From: Omphalotus guepiniiformis
Taxonomy: Eukaryota; Basidiomycota; Agaricomycetes; Agaricales; Omphalotaceae
Reading direction: 5' to 3'
Assembly: GCA_028554645.1 (NCBI GenBank)
Contig: JAQOOI010000072.1
Location: 434,001 to 498,000, forward strand
DNA: 64,000 nt
The notes under the pieces are model-generated. The model did not search any database. It saw only the letters and a program-made list of their open reading frames with translations, and had not been told where the DNA came from. Position numbers and translations under genes: made by a program. Positions 23,340 to 33,852 of the stretch are shown piece by piece (position 1 is the stretch's first letter; every line of letters begins with the position of its first letter).

Positions 23340-24592
23340 CTACTCATCGTCAATAATGGCCGGAATGTAAAACGTCAACACTCCCCCTGCATCTTCTAAA
23401 TCACCAATATACACATACAGGATCAGACAATGGTTTTGACATATACCTGAGAAAACGTGAATATAAATCATGATCATTAACGAGGACCCCACGAATAGAG
23501 GAAAGACAAAACAAAACAGAACTCACATGCGATAGTCGTCGTCGAAACGACATGACTATTTAAAAACTTTATAAAACTTCGTACTGATACTACAACGGAG
23601 AAGAGGCGTTCTCGATCTAGGTCTGTAGGAGGCGTACCATCTGGATCGAGTTGCGTGTTGGTTTCGCGTGCTATAAATGACAAGTTAAACGTTCCACGGT
23701 AGCACGCACAAAGGCTGTATAGTTTAAACACCACTCACCCATCTGAGGAATCGTACAATTCCTCCACTCAGTATCAACCTTTACGCTATCCGTATTAATA
23801 GAAAGCTGTAGATGCCCATCATGATTCGCCCGAATAGCGAGCACATCAGACATAGGACGTAACCTCTCTACTATCGTCCGTAATTTCTGTAGAGAAGGTA
23901 GAAGAATATGGATCTACCCAACACGAGGAAACTCATAAGCAAAGCTTGAGACGAAAGACGAAAAAAAACACGAGAGACACACATCAGGTTCAGGACACAT
24001 AGGCTCACTCAACTTCCTAACCTCCTCCGGCCTCATAACCTCAATCCTAACATCATGCGTAATCCTAACCTTCCTCCCAACCCTCGTACTACCCGAAATC
24101 TCAAAACTCAAAACAGCTTGATCATTCTTCTTCGCAAGCTTCATAACAATTTCTTCCGTATCATAAGACGACCCCCCAGCTCCTGAATTAGAGGTGGTGG
24201 TAGGAGAGTACGAAGCGGCTTTGAGAGCACCGATGAGTGCTTCGGGGGATATGGCCATGGTTATTTCGTTATTTGCGTGTGATTGAATTCGATAGGATGT
24301 GAAGATTGAGTCGATTTTGATTTGACTTCCAATGGAATTGTGACACTGAATGCAAGTATATAGCGGAGATGACTACTCACGACCAGACTTGTATACCCCC
24401 TTCGTTAGCCTCGTTGTTGCATATAATATGCATATTCGTTTCAGTAAATCTTATCATGCATTTCTTTTGGAGTTTCTCGATAGCTTGGATAATTCCTGTA
24501 CGGGGCCAATGATGTGACTGAATGGATAGACATGAGAATGTTTACGAACGGAAAAAGGTGAAGACATTGTCGATATTGGCACGAAATCTCAT
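23340..24592 (-). CDS. HUS1: HUS1, subunit of the 9-1-1 checkpoint clamp
   Basis: Six exons (24592-24550, 24495-24381, 24325-23983, 23913-23739, 23670-23527, 23446-23340) join in frame to 308 residues, the usual HUS1 size. Clear family stretches are MRFRANIDN, IHIICNNEANEGGIQVW, KIDSIFTSYRIQS, MAISPEALIGALKAA, VMKLAKKNDQAVLSFEISG, THDVRIEVM, EPMCPEPDV and SVKVDTEWRNC, with the C-terminal GGVLTFYIPAI that closes the PCNA-like fold. HUS1 pairs with Rad9 and Rad1, is loaded at damaged DNA and recruits the Dpb11/TopBP1 scaffold. That partner is encoded by the next gene downstream, 230 bases away. The last exon boundary (GTATATGTCAAAAC start) is the least certain. Confidence 0.95.
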
Positions 24593-25155
24593 GTAGAGGG
24601 AGAGGTTAGAGAGAGAATGGCGTGAAAGATGCGCTTGACGCCGAAAATTGACGCGTTCGACCGCCACGCGTCAAGACTAGCGCTCAGGCGAACATATAGG
24701 CGCCGATGTCTGGTTTAAAGTCACAAACTGAAGCATGTACATATGTCCAAAGATATACGCATGTATTGATAATTCATGAACACTATATAGCGTTTGAATA
24801 CGATATGTAACGATGAATCGTTTGCTAGTAGAATAACGTTAACAAAAGAGTGAACTAAATAGAAAAATCATAAGTAGGACAGTCAAAAACTTATCTTAGT
24901 CTATGTCCAAGAGGTCGTGAGTGTATTCGTAACAAGTGTATGTAAAAACGTGAACAAAATGCCATGGTAAGTACTTACTGTAACAAAAGGAAAAGGAAAA
25001 CACTTTCAACCCCATCCCCACAACCGGGCAAGAAAAGTAGATAAGAATAACAAAAAAAGAAAGAAAAAAATGAATGCATGAAAGAAAGAAAGAAGAGGCA
25101 GTCGCAGAACCAAAAAACGCCTCGACTCGCGACCAAAAAAAAAAAGAGAAAAACT
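24593..25155. other. Intergenic between HUS1 and the Ser-rich gene
   Basis: This holds the HUS1 promoter with its ACGCGT pair at the left, and at the right an A/G-rich tract (about 25050-25155) forming the 3' flank of the neighbouring minus-strand gene. The ORFs here are products of that tract and look non-coding. Confidence 0.5.
24651..24671. promoter_or_regulatory. Two ACGCGT sites upstream of HUS1
   Basis: ACGCGT occurs at 24651-24656 and again at 24666-24671, 59-80 bases upstream of the HUS1 start. Two copies 15 bases apart just before a checkpoint gene is what MBF-type G1/S promoters look like in yeasts. Function here is inferred. Confidence 0.45.
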
Positions 25156-27547
25156 CTACCAATTCCACTCATCATCATCCTCTTCCTGCTTCCCATTCCC
25201 ATACCCATTCCCACTCTTACACTTATCCCCACCAGCCCCACCACCCTTCCCAAACCCAAACCCAGAGTTCATCGGAGACTTTGGTTTCGGAACAACAGCT
25301 CTCGCAGGAGAAGGAAGAAGTGGCGAACGTAACATAGGCTCAAGAATCCCTGATCCTTCATTCTGAGGAATATCTTCATCAAGCAGTGAAAGGGAAGTGC
25401 TCGCTGCCACCGAGGGATTTCCGTTGGGATAGGAAGGCGTAAGAGTCCCGCCGGTAGAAGACACGGGAACGGGAGGCGAGACGAGTGCTTGGACTATCGA
25501 TTGGGGGATTGATTGAGAGATTGATTGAGAGACATCGGATATTAAGAGGGAAGCGCGTTTCTGGTTTTTGGAGATGCTACAATAAGAACGAATCAGCAAA
25601 GAGCAGGAGAGAGAAAGTTGAGTAAACGTTCACATACGTTTTCTCCCATCGTTTACCAACCACACTCCCAACCCACGAACTCATTCCCTTTTCACCATTA
25701 TGATTCTGATTCTCAAACGACCCCGAACTCAAAGTTCTCGCAGGCAACGACATTCGTTTCCTTGCCTTGCTGCTAGAAACATCCAAATCCATATCTCTTT
25801 TCCCTACCGATGATCTCGTCTTGGAAGAAGAATGCGCAAGAGCAGGATCAGGAGATAAACCCATGCCCCAATCCAATAATGACGGTGACGACAGTATGGG
25901 TTCCGAGTCGGACGACATAAAATCAGAGGGTGAACTGTGATCATGAGGCGATGGGGAAGAGGAAGTAGTGGGTGACGAAGGAGAAGATGTTTTAGATTTT
26001 CTTCGAGACAGTGTACTCCCTCCAGTACTCTCGCGCGATGTTGTATTGCTACCTTTGGATAATGGGGTAGCTAGAGCCTCGTCGAACGCGAAATCCCGAG
26101 TCGGGGACACAAGTGGTGTGGCCCCTGTATCCGAGAAGATAGCAATATCATCCGGCTTCTGTTTCTTCTGAGATCTCTGTCCATTGGCCATACCACCTCT
26201 CCCTTGTTGTTCTGAGCTCTCCAACTCTTCTTCCAAAATCCCATACGAACTTTGAGAAGATAACGACAATCTTGTACTATTTCCCGTTGTCGTAGCATAT
26301 GTAGAGACAGAAGACAAACTTTGCGATGAAGAATGTGTGAACGCGTTTCGGGTTGGCGTTGTTGAAAGATCGACCTCTGAAGGTGTACTAGAAGTTGGAC
26401 CGTTTCCAGCGACAGCACCGAGAAATCGACCAACACCTTGCTGTACGCTCTGTACGCTCTCGCGAATGCCTTTCATACCTCCTATGGCTTCGAGCATAGC
26501 CACGCTACCTGCACCTTGAGCCTGCGTACTGAGACTCTCGAGATATGAGAGTGACGCGGCGGAGTAGATGGAAGAGGAAGGAGGGTGCGTGGTGGATACT
26601 TCGCTGCCAGATGGAGTCGAGGACAACGGGGATGAGGTTGAAGTGTACGGAGAGGATTGACCTTGAGATTTCTCAAACCCACGGGACACTATTCGTTCCC
26701 ATTTCTTCTTTACTGTAGACACAGTACCATGTGAGTCAAACGAAGAGTAATCCTTGCTATGGCGAACACGACCACGTACATTGTAGCAGCTCAGCTTCAT
26801 GTGCAGCTAGCTGGGACCTTAACTCTAAACATTTGGATTCCTTCTGTGCAATGAAGTGCAACAATTCTGCGTGTCTGAAAATAGATATCAAGTCAGTACA
26901 ATGATACGAGAATAGCATCCGAAGCCAAGGCCACCCAATCAGCATTCTGTACGTCAGGGTGGCATACAGCGAGTTAGAAGGATGAACACCTACTTTTCTA
27001 CCAAGGTTAGGGGTGGCCTCTCCTTCGCCCTCTCTTCGGGACCCCAATCAAGTGCAGCAAGCGAACCAGTGCTACTTCTATTCGCTCGTCCATTCACGTT
27101 GTTAAAACCCGACCTTGCAGGACTCGGAGTACCAGGATACGCTCTCTGTCTCCCATTTCTCGCTGCAACATCAAAATCCACACTCCTTGACCCTCGTGCA
27201 CCAACCGAAGCACTACGACTCAACAGCGCTGACCTATCAGGCGTACTCGGCGTAAATTGATTAAGTCCAGGTCCACTTTTTGTTGAATTAGGATTAGGAT
27301 TTGCATTAGCATGACGAGGACTGAATAGAGCTGGAGATGAGGGACCGGTGTCGCGAGAAGAAGAAGGGTTGTATGAAATTGAGGACTGGCGTCGCGGACT
27401 TGAAGAGTTGAACTGGGAGTTTCGTTTGGAATTGAAAGCTGAGCTGGGCGTCAATGGGGACGGGGACGTTACGATAGGTGAATCTGTGGAAGATACTAGA
27501 CGGAGAGGTCGTGGGCCCTTTGAAGCAGGTGCAGGGCTCGCCGACAT
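25156..27547 (-). CDS. Ser/Pro-rich fungal protein with conserved coiled segment (DUF4048-like?)
   Basis: Four exons (27547-26994, 26874-26780, 26712-25638, 25576-25156) join to 714 residues. Most of the chain is Ser-, Pro- and Thr-rich and probably disordered. The one conserved-looking block is the exon 2/3 junction: HAELLHFIAQKESKCLELR, SQLAAHEAELLQ and then KKKWERIVSRGFEK, an amphipathic helix of the coiled-coil type, followed later by GIRESVQSVQQGVGRFLG. I associate this block with fungal proteins called DUF4048 but cannot confirm it. The start is uncertain: the frame stays open upstream to about 27625 without an ATG, so an extra 5' exon is possible; 27547 is the first in-frame ATG. There is no membrane span. 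The function is unknown. Confidence 0.72.
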
Positions 27548-27855
27548 GGAAGGCGAAGGCAAGAGTTGTCTGCGGCGGTCCCTGGTCCGACTAGAATCTC
27601 TTTTACTTTCAAATTCATTGCTCAACTCTTATTATTCTAACTAGCTTTTTTTTATTTTAGTCTCTAACACTAGATGTGCGATAACACTAGATGTGCGATA
27701 GCGAAGGAAATATGCAACCAAACTCCAATGTGTTCGACTGCTGGGTCAACTATAGGCTACGCTTTGAGCTGCATTATGACTTGGGGCGAGCAAAGGAGTT
27801 CGGTGTTGTATTCAGGATACAGTGTGAAGAATACAATGCAAAGTAAGCTCAGTGC

Positions 27856-28333
27856 TCAGTGACCAGAACCACCTTCCTTCTCCGCTTCAGCGATATACTT
27901 TCGGATACTGTCCAACCTTCAAAGTTAGTTCGTACAACTCAGTTCTTCCATGAAAATTTAATGAACGTACAACTGCTCCTCCTCGCTACATACGGTCCAA
28001 ATGGTTTGAATAATTGCATTCCCAGAAGGAAAAAATAAGCACATAAAACTGTCAGTACGAAAGACTCCTCCAGGAAATTTAACGACGCGCACCTTGAGCT
28101 AGCATTGATAGGAACAGCCTCTTTGACCTTCTCTATGATTGATGGGCTACCAGAAACTGGTACGTCCTTCTTGCCGCCTCGAGTAGCAAGGAATGTTCCT
28201 CCAAAAACAGTGCCAATAACACCCAGCACAATGTGTTCGTTTTTGATGGCACGACCGAGAATTACGCTGAGAACGAGTCAAGGTAGTAGTTAGCAATGAT
28301 ATAACACGAATTGGACGGAACGCACTAGGACAT
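27856..28333 (-). CDS. ATP19: Mitochondrial F1Fo ATP synthase subunit k
   Basis: Four exons (28333-28326, 28266-28093, 27985-27971, 27916-27856) join in frame to 85 residues. VILGRAIKNEHIVLGVIG followed by GTVFGGTFLAT gives the single N-terminal membrane segment, then a Lys/Pro-rich stretch and the C-terminal SEEEQ...SIRKYIAEAEKE, which resembles the EEKFI-x-Y-L end of yeast Atp19. Subunit k belongs to the membrane part of ATP synthase and helps hold dimers together. Exon 1 contributes only eight coding bases and exon 3 is 15 nt; both have good GT/AG borders. Length and topology fit the family, but sequence identity to yeast is low, so this is a fairly sure rather than certain call. Confidence 0.8.
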
Positions 28334-28801
28334 GGCGGTCGCTGAGATAAAGTTGAATTGGATGTGCAGGAGTTTCTCGTCACGGCAACTCTCGGAATTA
28401 ACCGGCTCTCAAACTGGGCCTATGTAAGAGAGAGTATAAATGTGCACATATATTACTGTAGGTACTGTAGAGTACATTCGATAAGGACAGATATAGGAAA
28501 TAGTACACTATGTCTACTGAAAGGATACAAATGAAAGACCCGAGTCTTTTAAACCCAAAACTCTAATATGTAGTAGTTTTAAATCTAGAAAGTACATGGA
28601 CGTGAACCAAAACCTATAAGCGTTTGTAGAATTCGTTCAAAAATCCCATCCAATGATCGTGATATGTAGTTATTTATGTAAATTAGAAGCAAAGCAAGTC
28701 TACAACTGAAATAGAATACCAGTCAGTCGTCGGGCAGTATCACAAAGTCAAATTAAACATACTGTCCATGAGTACAGACCACCACCGCTTGAAAGCGTAC
28801 T
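28334..28801. other. Intergenic
   Basis: AT-rich spacer between two minus-strand genes (upstream of ATP19, downstream of the five-exon membrane protein). No ORF, repeat or RNA gene is recognised. Confidence 0.5.
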
Positions 28802-29748
28802 TCAAGCTGTGACAGAAGACGAGTTCGAATTCTGTATCTGTTGCAAAGGTGCTGGTCGCGGTTCTGCGCCATGCTCCATTTCATAGGTTACACCCATGAA
28901 CATAAGAATCGTACTGCGAAACCCTAAGCAACGGTATTTCATGCGATTTCTATAAATACATACCTCAAGATGGTGAATACAAGACCGATCCATAAAACGA
29001 CTACATAGGCTATATTCACAGCCCACGTGTTGTATTCTGTTGCGAGTTTTGTGAGAAGATAGTAAGACGCAAGAGACAGATGCGGAGGTTTCAGACCACA
29101 CTCACGCAATGGGGGCCTGAAATACACATCCGTGTAACTCCTAGCAATATCAGGTGGTGCCCCAGTGATGAAAGCTGAATGTGTGGCCACGACGATTGTT
29201 CAAGAATTGTCAAGGAAAAAAGCCCATACTTGCCGCAGCCAAAAAAACGCACTGTACTCATCAAAGCAGCAGCGAACACACCAGCTGTAATTCCAACAGC
29301 CAAAGCCAACCGCGTTACATTGTACCACTTTGGATAAGTCCTTCGAGGCCATAACACGAGGAAAAAGAGGTCTGCCCCGAACAGAGTCGCAACGAAGACA
29401 CAAAAGACGATAGTGACAATCTCTGCGGCGATAATGTCATTATTATGGAGCTCCACGGGAAGCGTTGGGTTCTGTAGAGCCGCGAACTTTTCGACATTGG
29501 TTTGTAGATCTTCGTACTTTGATAACGGGTATGTTGCGGTACATTCTGCAGCTAAGCAAACGTTCATTGCGATCTGATATGCAACTTGGTAACGATATGA
29601 GTAAGGGACGAATCGCATTTCAAGTACTCTACTTACTTAGACGTTCACGACGAAGATGCCATCGTTTGTCGTACATATTGGCACTCCTGAAGGCACCCCA
29701 TCTCATCTCTGTGAGGTCGAATCCCCATATTTTCGTAGGGAACTTCAT
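28802..29748 (-). CDS. Four-span membrane protein, fungal family of unknown function
   Basis: Five exons (29748-29637, 29584-29234, 29174-29106, 29036-28964, 28913-28802) join to 238 residues. Hydrophobic stretches are at the IAYQIAMNVCLAAE region, IVTIVFCVFVATLFGADLFFL, LALAVGITAGVFAAALM and NIAYVVVLWIGLVFTILR. The N-terminal 38 residues are basic and soluble and the tail is Gln/Ser-rich. The second intron only keeps frame if its donor is GCAAGT at 29233, giving a GC-AG intron; the nearby GT donor breaks the frame. I do not recognise a named family. A TATA-like stretch (TATAAAT on the plus strand at 29790-29796, reading ATTTATA on the coding strand) is about 45 bases upstream. The gene is divergent from the next membrane protein, 180 bases away. 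Confidence 0.75.
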
Positions 29749-29928
29749 GAGAAAGGGAGAATAGGTGATGGAGGTGAGTAGTTGAGGTATATAAATGGTT
29801 TTTATCACGATTTTATTTAAATTCAAAGTTAAATTAGAAATTGGTTCATAAATGACGTCAGAGTTTCAAAAGCAACCAACCATGGTTTCCACTTTGAAGT
29901 CACTCTGAAATAAAAAGCGGAGAAGATA
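29749..29928. promoter_or_regulatory. Divergent promoter between two membrane-protein genes
   Basis: 180 AT-rich bases lie between the opposite-facing start codons of the genes at 28802-29748 and 29929-31376. TATATAAAT at about 29788-29796 is a TATA-like element for the minus-strand gene. Confidence 0.5.
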
Positions 29929-31376
29929 ATGTCAGTCGTCTGTCAAACCATGTCGTCCGATTCGAAATGCTCTATGTCACCCTCACACTCACACACAGAT
30001 ACGACGACAGTGACTACAGCGAATAGCAATAATGCCAATGACAATTTCAACAAGATTGACACTTTCATAGTTCCTGACCTTCACTTCACTTATAGCAAGA
30101 CATATATCTCATTATACATCGCTTTTCTCATCCTTTGCAATGTTGTAATTCCTTGTCTGTTGTTTTATCTTCTTCAAAATTGTCAGTTCAAGTTTCCTTC
30201 TTCTTATCGTCCTCCTATTCAAAAGTCGACTGACCTTTCGTTGACAAATTAGTTACACCAATCACCACAAAAGAGCTCATAGGCATATCCTCCGCTGCAC
30301 TGGGTATCTCTTCGTGCTTTGATGCTCCCTTTCGTTTGTATAGACGTCAGTGGTGTTCTACCTTCTACTCTCCCGACAAATTCTCATCTTGTGCTGCAGT
30401 GGTCCGATATCGCAAGCAGTATGGTCCTCTAGGCACCGACGTTTGGTGGCATCTCGACTTTGTTATGTGGAGCTACACATTTGCCCTTCTCGTCTTTGCA
30501 TTCCCCCTAGCTATCGCTCCCGCAATCGCATTTTAGTAAGTACATTTCCCTTCCTAATAGCAACATTCGCTCCTATTGATCGGACATACTCCTGCTACTC
30601 CTGCACTAAAAGCAACTTTTTCTTGATGTCTACAATGATGCTTGTCGGCCCTTTAACCGTTGTATTCTTTTTTACCCTCCTTGCGAACCAATTTGGTTGG
30701 AATCTTCCCGTTCGGTGTTCTTCTGAACCAAGTGGTTCGAAAATTAAACCTGCGGTGTTTTATTGCATTGAAGATGTCGCTGCGGTTGATTTTAAACATG
30801 GTAGAAGGTTTCGACAACGGGTATATGATAGGTGAGATGAGTTTTTTTTCCATTTTCTATAAACTCAAAACTTGACCTACCAAATTGTAGATACAATACC
30901 TCACCGCCTTTCCGTTGGCTCATGAGGGATTTGACGATATATTGGGTCGTTTGTGGGATCGTTTACTGCGGTATAACCGCCACAGTAACATGGGCTAGTT
31001 CATTAAACTTTGCGTTTGGGTAATGTTTCACGAGTCTCATACCATATACTGTGAGACTCATTCTATTCTATTTCCCCGTAGTTGGGTGCTCGGTCAACTG
31101 TTCATGTGGGGATTTGTCGCCGCTTTCGGGTGCTACTTCCTTGCCAGGCGGGGTCTGAGAAATGAACGTGCGTACTGGCAGAAAAGGGGACAGAGGATGA
31201 TCAAGGAGAAGACGGGATCTGGAGGTATAGATGAGCAGCGGAGGGAGGCTATTGAGAAGAGGGAGAGGAGAAGATCTTTGAGGGAACATAGAGTGAGCAG
31301 TGCTGGCGAGGGTTCAAATTCTCAAACGCAGGTGCCGGAACTTGAACGGAACGTTAGCGCTCATGGTCAAGTTTGA
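29929..31376 (+). CDS. Multi-span fungal membrane protein of unknown function
   Basis: Six exons (29929-30181, 30253-30345, 30400-30535, 30613-30831, 30891-31019, 31082-31376) join to 374 residues. After a polar N terminus rich in Thr, Asn and Ser come hydrophobic segments: SLYIAFLILCNVVIPCLLFY, a weaker one at the ISSAALGISSCF region, VMWSYTFALLVFAFPLAIAP, MMLVGPLTVVFFFTLLA, YWVVCGIVYCGITATVTW and LGQLFMWGFVAAFGCYFLA. The C terminus (about 75 residues) is highly charged with many Arg and Glu residues, and must be cytosolic. Features such as APFRLYRL and RQYGPLGTDVWWHLD-type spacing recur in basidiomycete hypothetical proteins. No catalytic motif is visible. The start at 29929 is the first in-frame ATG; a second ATG seven codons on is equally possible. 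Confidence 0.75.
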
Positions 31377-32043
31377 AAGCATGGACAAGTATTGTAAATA
31401 TAACTGTATTATACTATCGGTGTACTAGATAATCTGAAGACTCAGATGACAGTCAAGACCCGCACCCTTTCTATGTATCTTGCCTAGGGAGTCTAACGTA
31501 TCTATGGTCGCTAATGTATGGTCGGTCATTGAAGAGGTAGATGTATGTCAGAATCTACGTACAGACGGTTAATTCCCTATGCTACGCACAGAATATGTAT
31601 AAGAACAGGATGCGCTATAGATCGAGATAATAGAAAGTGATTATCATCACCGCTGGGAGGTGTGGACGCGACTGCCAAATTCAAGATTGCATGATACAAA
31701 ACCACCTACATTTATATGAAGGAACATATGTACCTAGATCAAGCTCACATCCTTGATTGTTTCGCCGTTGAGTTTCAAAACACAGGTACTATTCAAAGCC
31801 GTCTCTAATTCAACGGACCTCACGCTTTAGCGCTTTAGTTTCAACTCCATCATTCAAGCTGTTTCATATCAACCATTATACACACCTACAATGAGCGCAA
31901 GAACACAAAGATCCATCCGATAACTATCCAAAGCAAAATTCAAGAGCGAAAACTGTCGAGTGTACAATGAGAGCAAAATGTCCATGCAAAGATTAACGTG
32001 TCAATAATGAAAGCGTCCAAGAAATAAATCAATGAATCCTGCC
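31377..32043. other. Convergent intergenic region
   Basis: 3' flanks of two genes that point at each other. No ORF of note, no repeat and no RNA gene is seen. Confidence 0.5.
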
Positions 32044-32738
32044 CTATCCTGAATCTGAACGCCGACTATTGTTCGTGCCCAATGACCTTGAGCTAGATGC
32101 AGCCACTATATCGGAATGCTCGTCACGCACGTATTTCGGTGGCCTCAATCCATTCTGCCGAGCAGCATAAGGGGGAGGAGGTAATACATCACCTCCAGGC
32201 GACGAATCCTGCAATTGCAATCGCAAATCTTGTGCTCTTCTAAGCATCATCGGATCCCTCTTCAAAGCCTCCATCTCCCGTTCCAGCTCAAATCGGCTGA
32301 TGGCGTCTGCAACCGGATCAGGTCTGGGCGTCCTTCGGTAACTTATACAAAACCGTACAAGCCCTACACCACAAATGAGTAGGACTATAACTCCTACGAC
32401 CGAGCAGATGATTATGGGTACGAGTGCACCATTGTCGGGACCTTGACCTTGTAAAGCTCTGCGGCAGTTTTTAAACAGAAAGGTCTCGCAAGAAGGGTCA
32501 TCCATCCGAAGCTCTCCGAGCGTTGAGGGATCAATGAGTACATGCTCTTCTAAAAGATGACGCGATGTGACATTTGAAGATGAATCCGGCGCTGTCGCAG
32601 AGTCTAGTTTACTGGCAATTGCGATGAGCATCGGAATTCAAGAGGTGCCCAAGGGACTTACTTCGACGACCCTAAACAAACAGCGACGATGAGAAAGACA
32701 GATAGATGGGACAGGATTGGTAGTCTGAAAAGAGACAT
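32044..32738 (-). CDS. Secretory-pathway single-span membrane protein
   Basis: Two exons (32738-32662, 32611-32044) join to 214 residues. A signal peptide (hydrophobic core LSVFLIVAVCLG, about residues 8-23) leads a short lumenal part with two Cys (DPSCETFLFKNC). One membrane span follows (LVPIIICSVVGVIVLLICGV) and then a cytosolic tail with an acidic and Arg-rich helix and PPPPYAARQ, a PPxY-type motif that could bind WW domains, for example of Rsp5-like ubiquitin ligases or their adaptors. The layout is type I. No family is recognised; the PPxY role is inferred from the motif only. Confidence 0.7.
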
Positions 32739-33852
32739 GATGTCTTGGTGATTAGGAGGGAATGTAAGATATGAAAAGGATTGGTGTTTCAAGCACGACC
32801 GAAATGTTCATCCGAGGATGGGCGAGTAATGAACAGCTTTTGTCTAGGCTTCTTACATCTTTATACTCGCAGTGATACAAGATCTTTTCAAAAGGCAGTG
32901 CAATGTCCATCTCGTTCTTCTGGGGAGCGTCTTTTAAAAGACGAAACTGGTCTGAAGTTAAATGCGTCCGAGAATCATGACATATAAAAGGGGCATTTGC
33001 CATGTCCTCCGATTCCGCTAGGAAAATTGAATTCGGATTCAACAACGACTCGGTCCGTGCTGTATCTGTAGGCAAGATTGACCGATAGTTCCGTAAAGGA
33101 AGTGAGTTAAGATAAATGGGTGGGACGGCTTCGAGGACAGGAGAACAGAGCTAATTCTGGTGATCATTGTGAGCGCAGAATCACCTAAGAAAGCTGTAAA
33201 TAATCACAGAGCCAATAAGCATCATATCAATGTGATTTTAGGGTTGTTTCACTAACCTGACAGGATCACACTGGATCCTCCTTCTTAGCGTCTCAAGTCT
33301 CAAGAGACTGAGAGGAAACCCGGTTTCTCGTTCTTGAGTATAGACATGGTGCCGATCTGGTTCTAAGAGGCGCTGCAAGAGCGATGAGACTTGAGAGAGC
33401 GGAGCATTGCTTGAATAGACATATGAATTCAGAAAATAGGGACTCGGAGGAAGAGATGGTAGTGGTTGATAATTAAGCCTTTAAGGGCGCACACGCGACA
33501 ATGTCTTACTTTTGCATCCTCTACATCGCTAAGTCTACGATACTTTCTTCGATTTGTGAGGTTCTGGAGAAGAGTTTTCGCGTTGTTCAAGCAGAGTTAT
33601 GAAGAAAATATTATTCTAGTGGTTTCGTTCACTTTTGCACAAAGGCAGTTCGCAGCATCATACATATATCATGTCATGGATGGTACTCAAACATCTAATG
33701 CAAGTCGATCTAATGAATTATCTATATTACATGAAGACAGGAAACAGTCCTCAAAGCATTTACTACCACAAGCGTACAATGAGCATCATGAATGTTTTGA
33801 AAAAAAGCGAACAGCAAGGTGATTTTCTTCTCCGACTTCAGCCCTCTACCCT
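32739..33852. other. Intergenic
   Basis: This lies between the single-span protein start and the ATP-citrate lyase stop, all minus strand. The ORFs at 32752-33075 (minus) and 33466-33822 (plus) lack domain signals and introns and are more likely chance frames in untranslated or spacer DNA. Confidence 0.5.

Noticed and set aside
25050..25155. Coding potential in the A/G-rich tract after the Ser-rich gene
   Set aside because: ORFs on both strands encode only Lys/Glu/Phe/Ser-type low complexity from the tract itself.
33466..33822. 118-codon plus-strand ORF
   Set aside because: Antisense and downstream of the ATP-citrate lyase stop; low-information sequence without domain or introns, more likely UTR or spacer.
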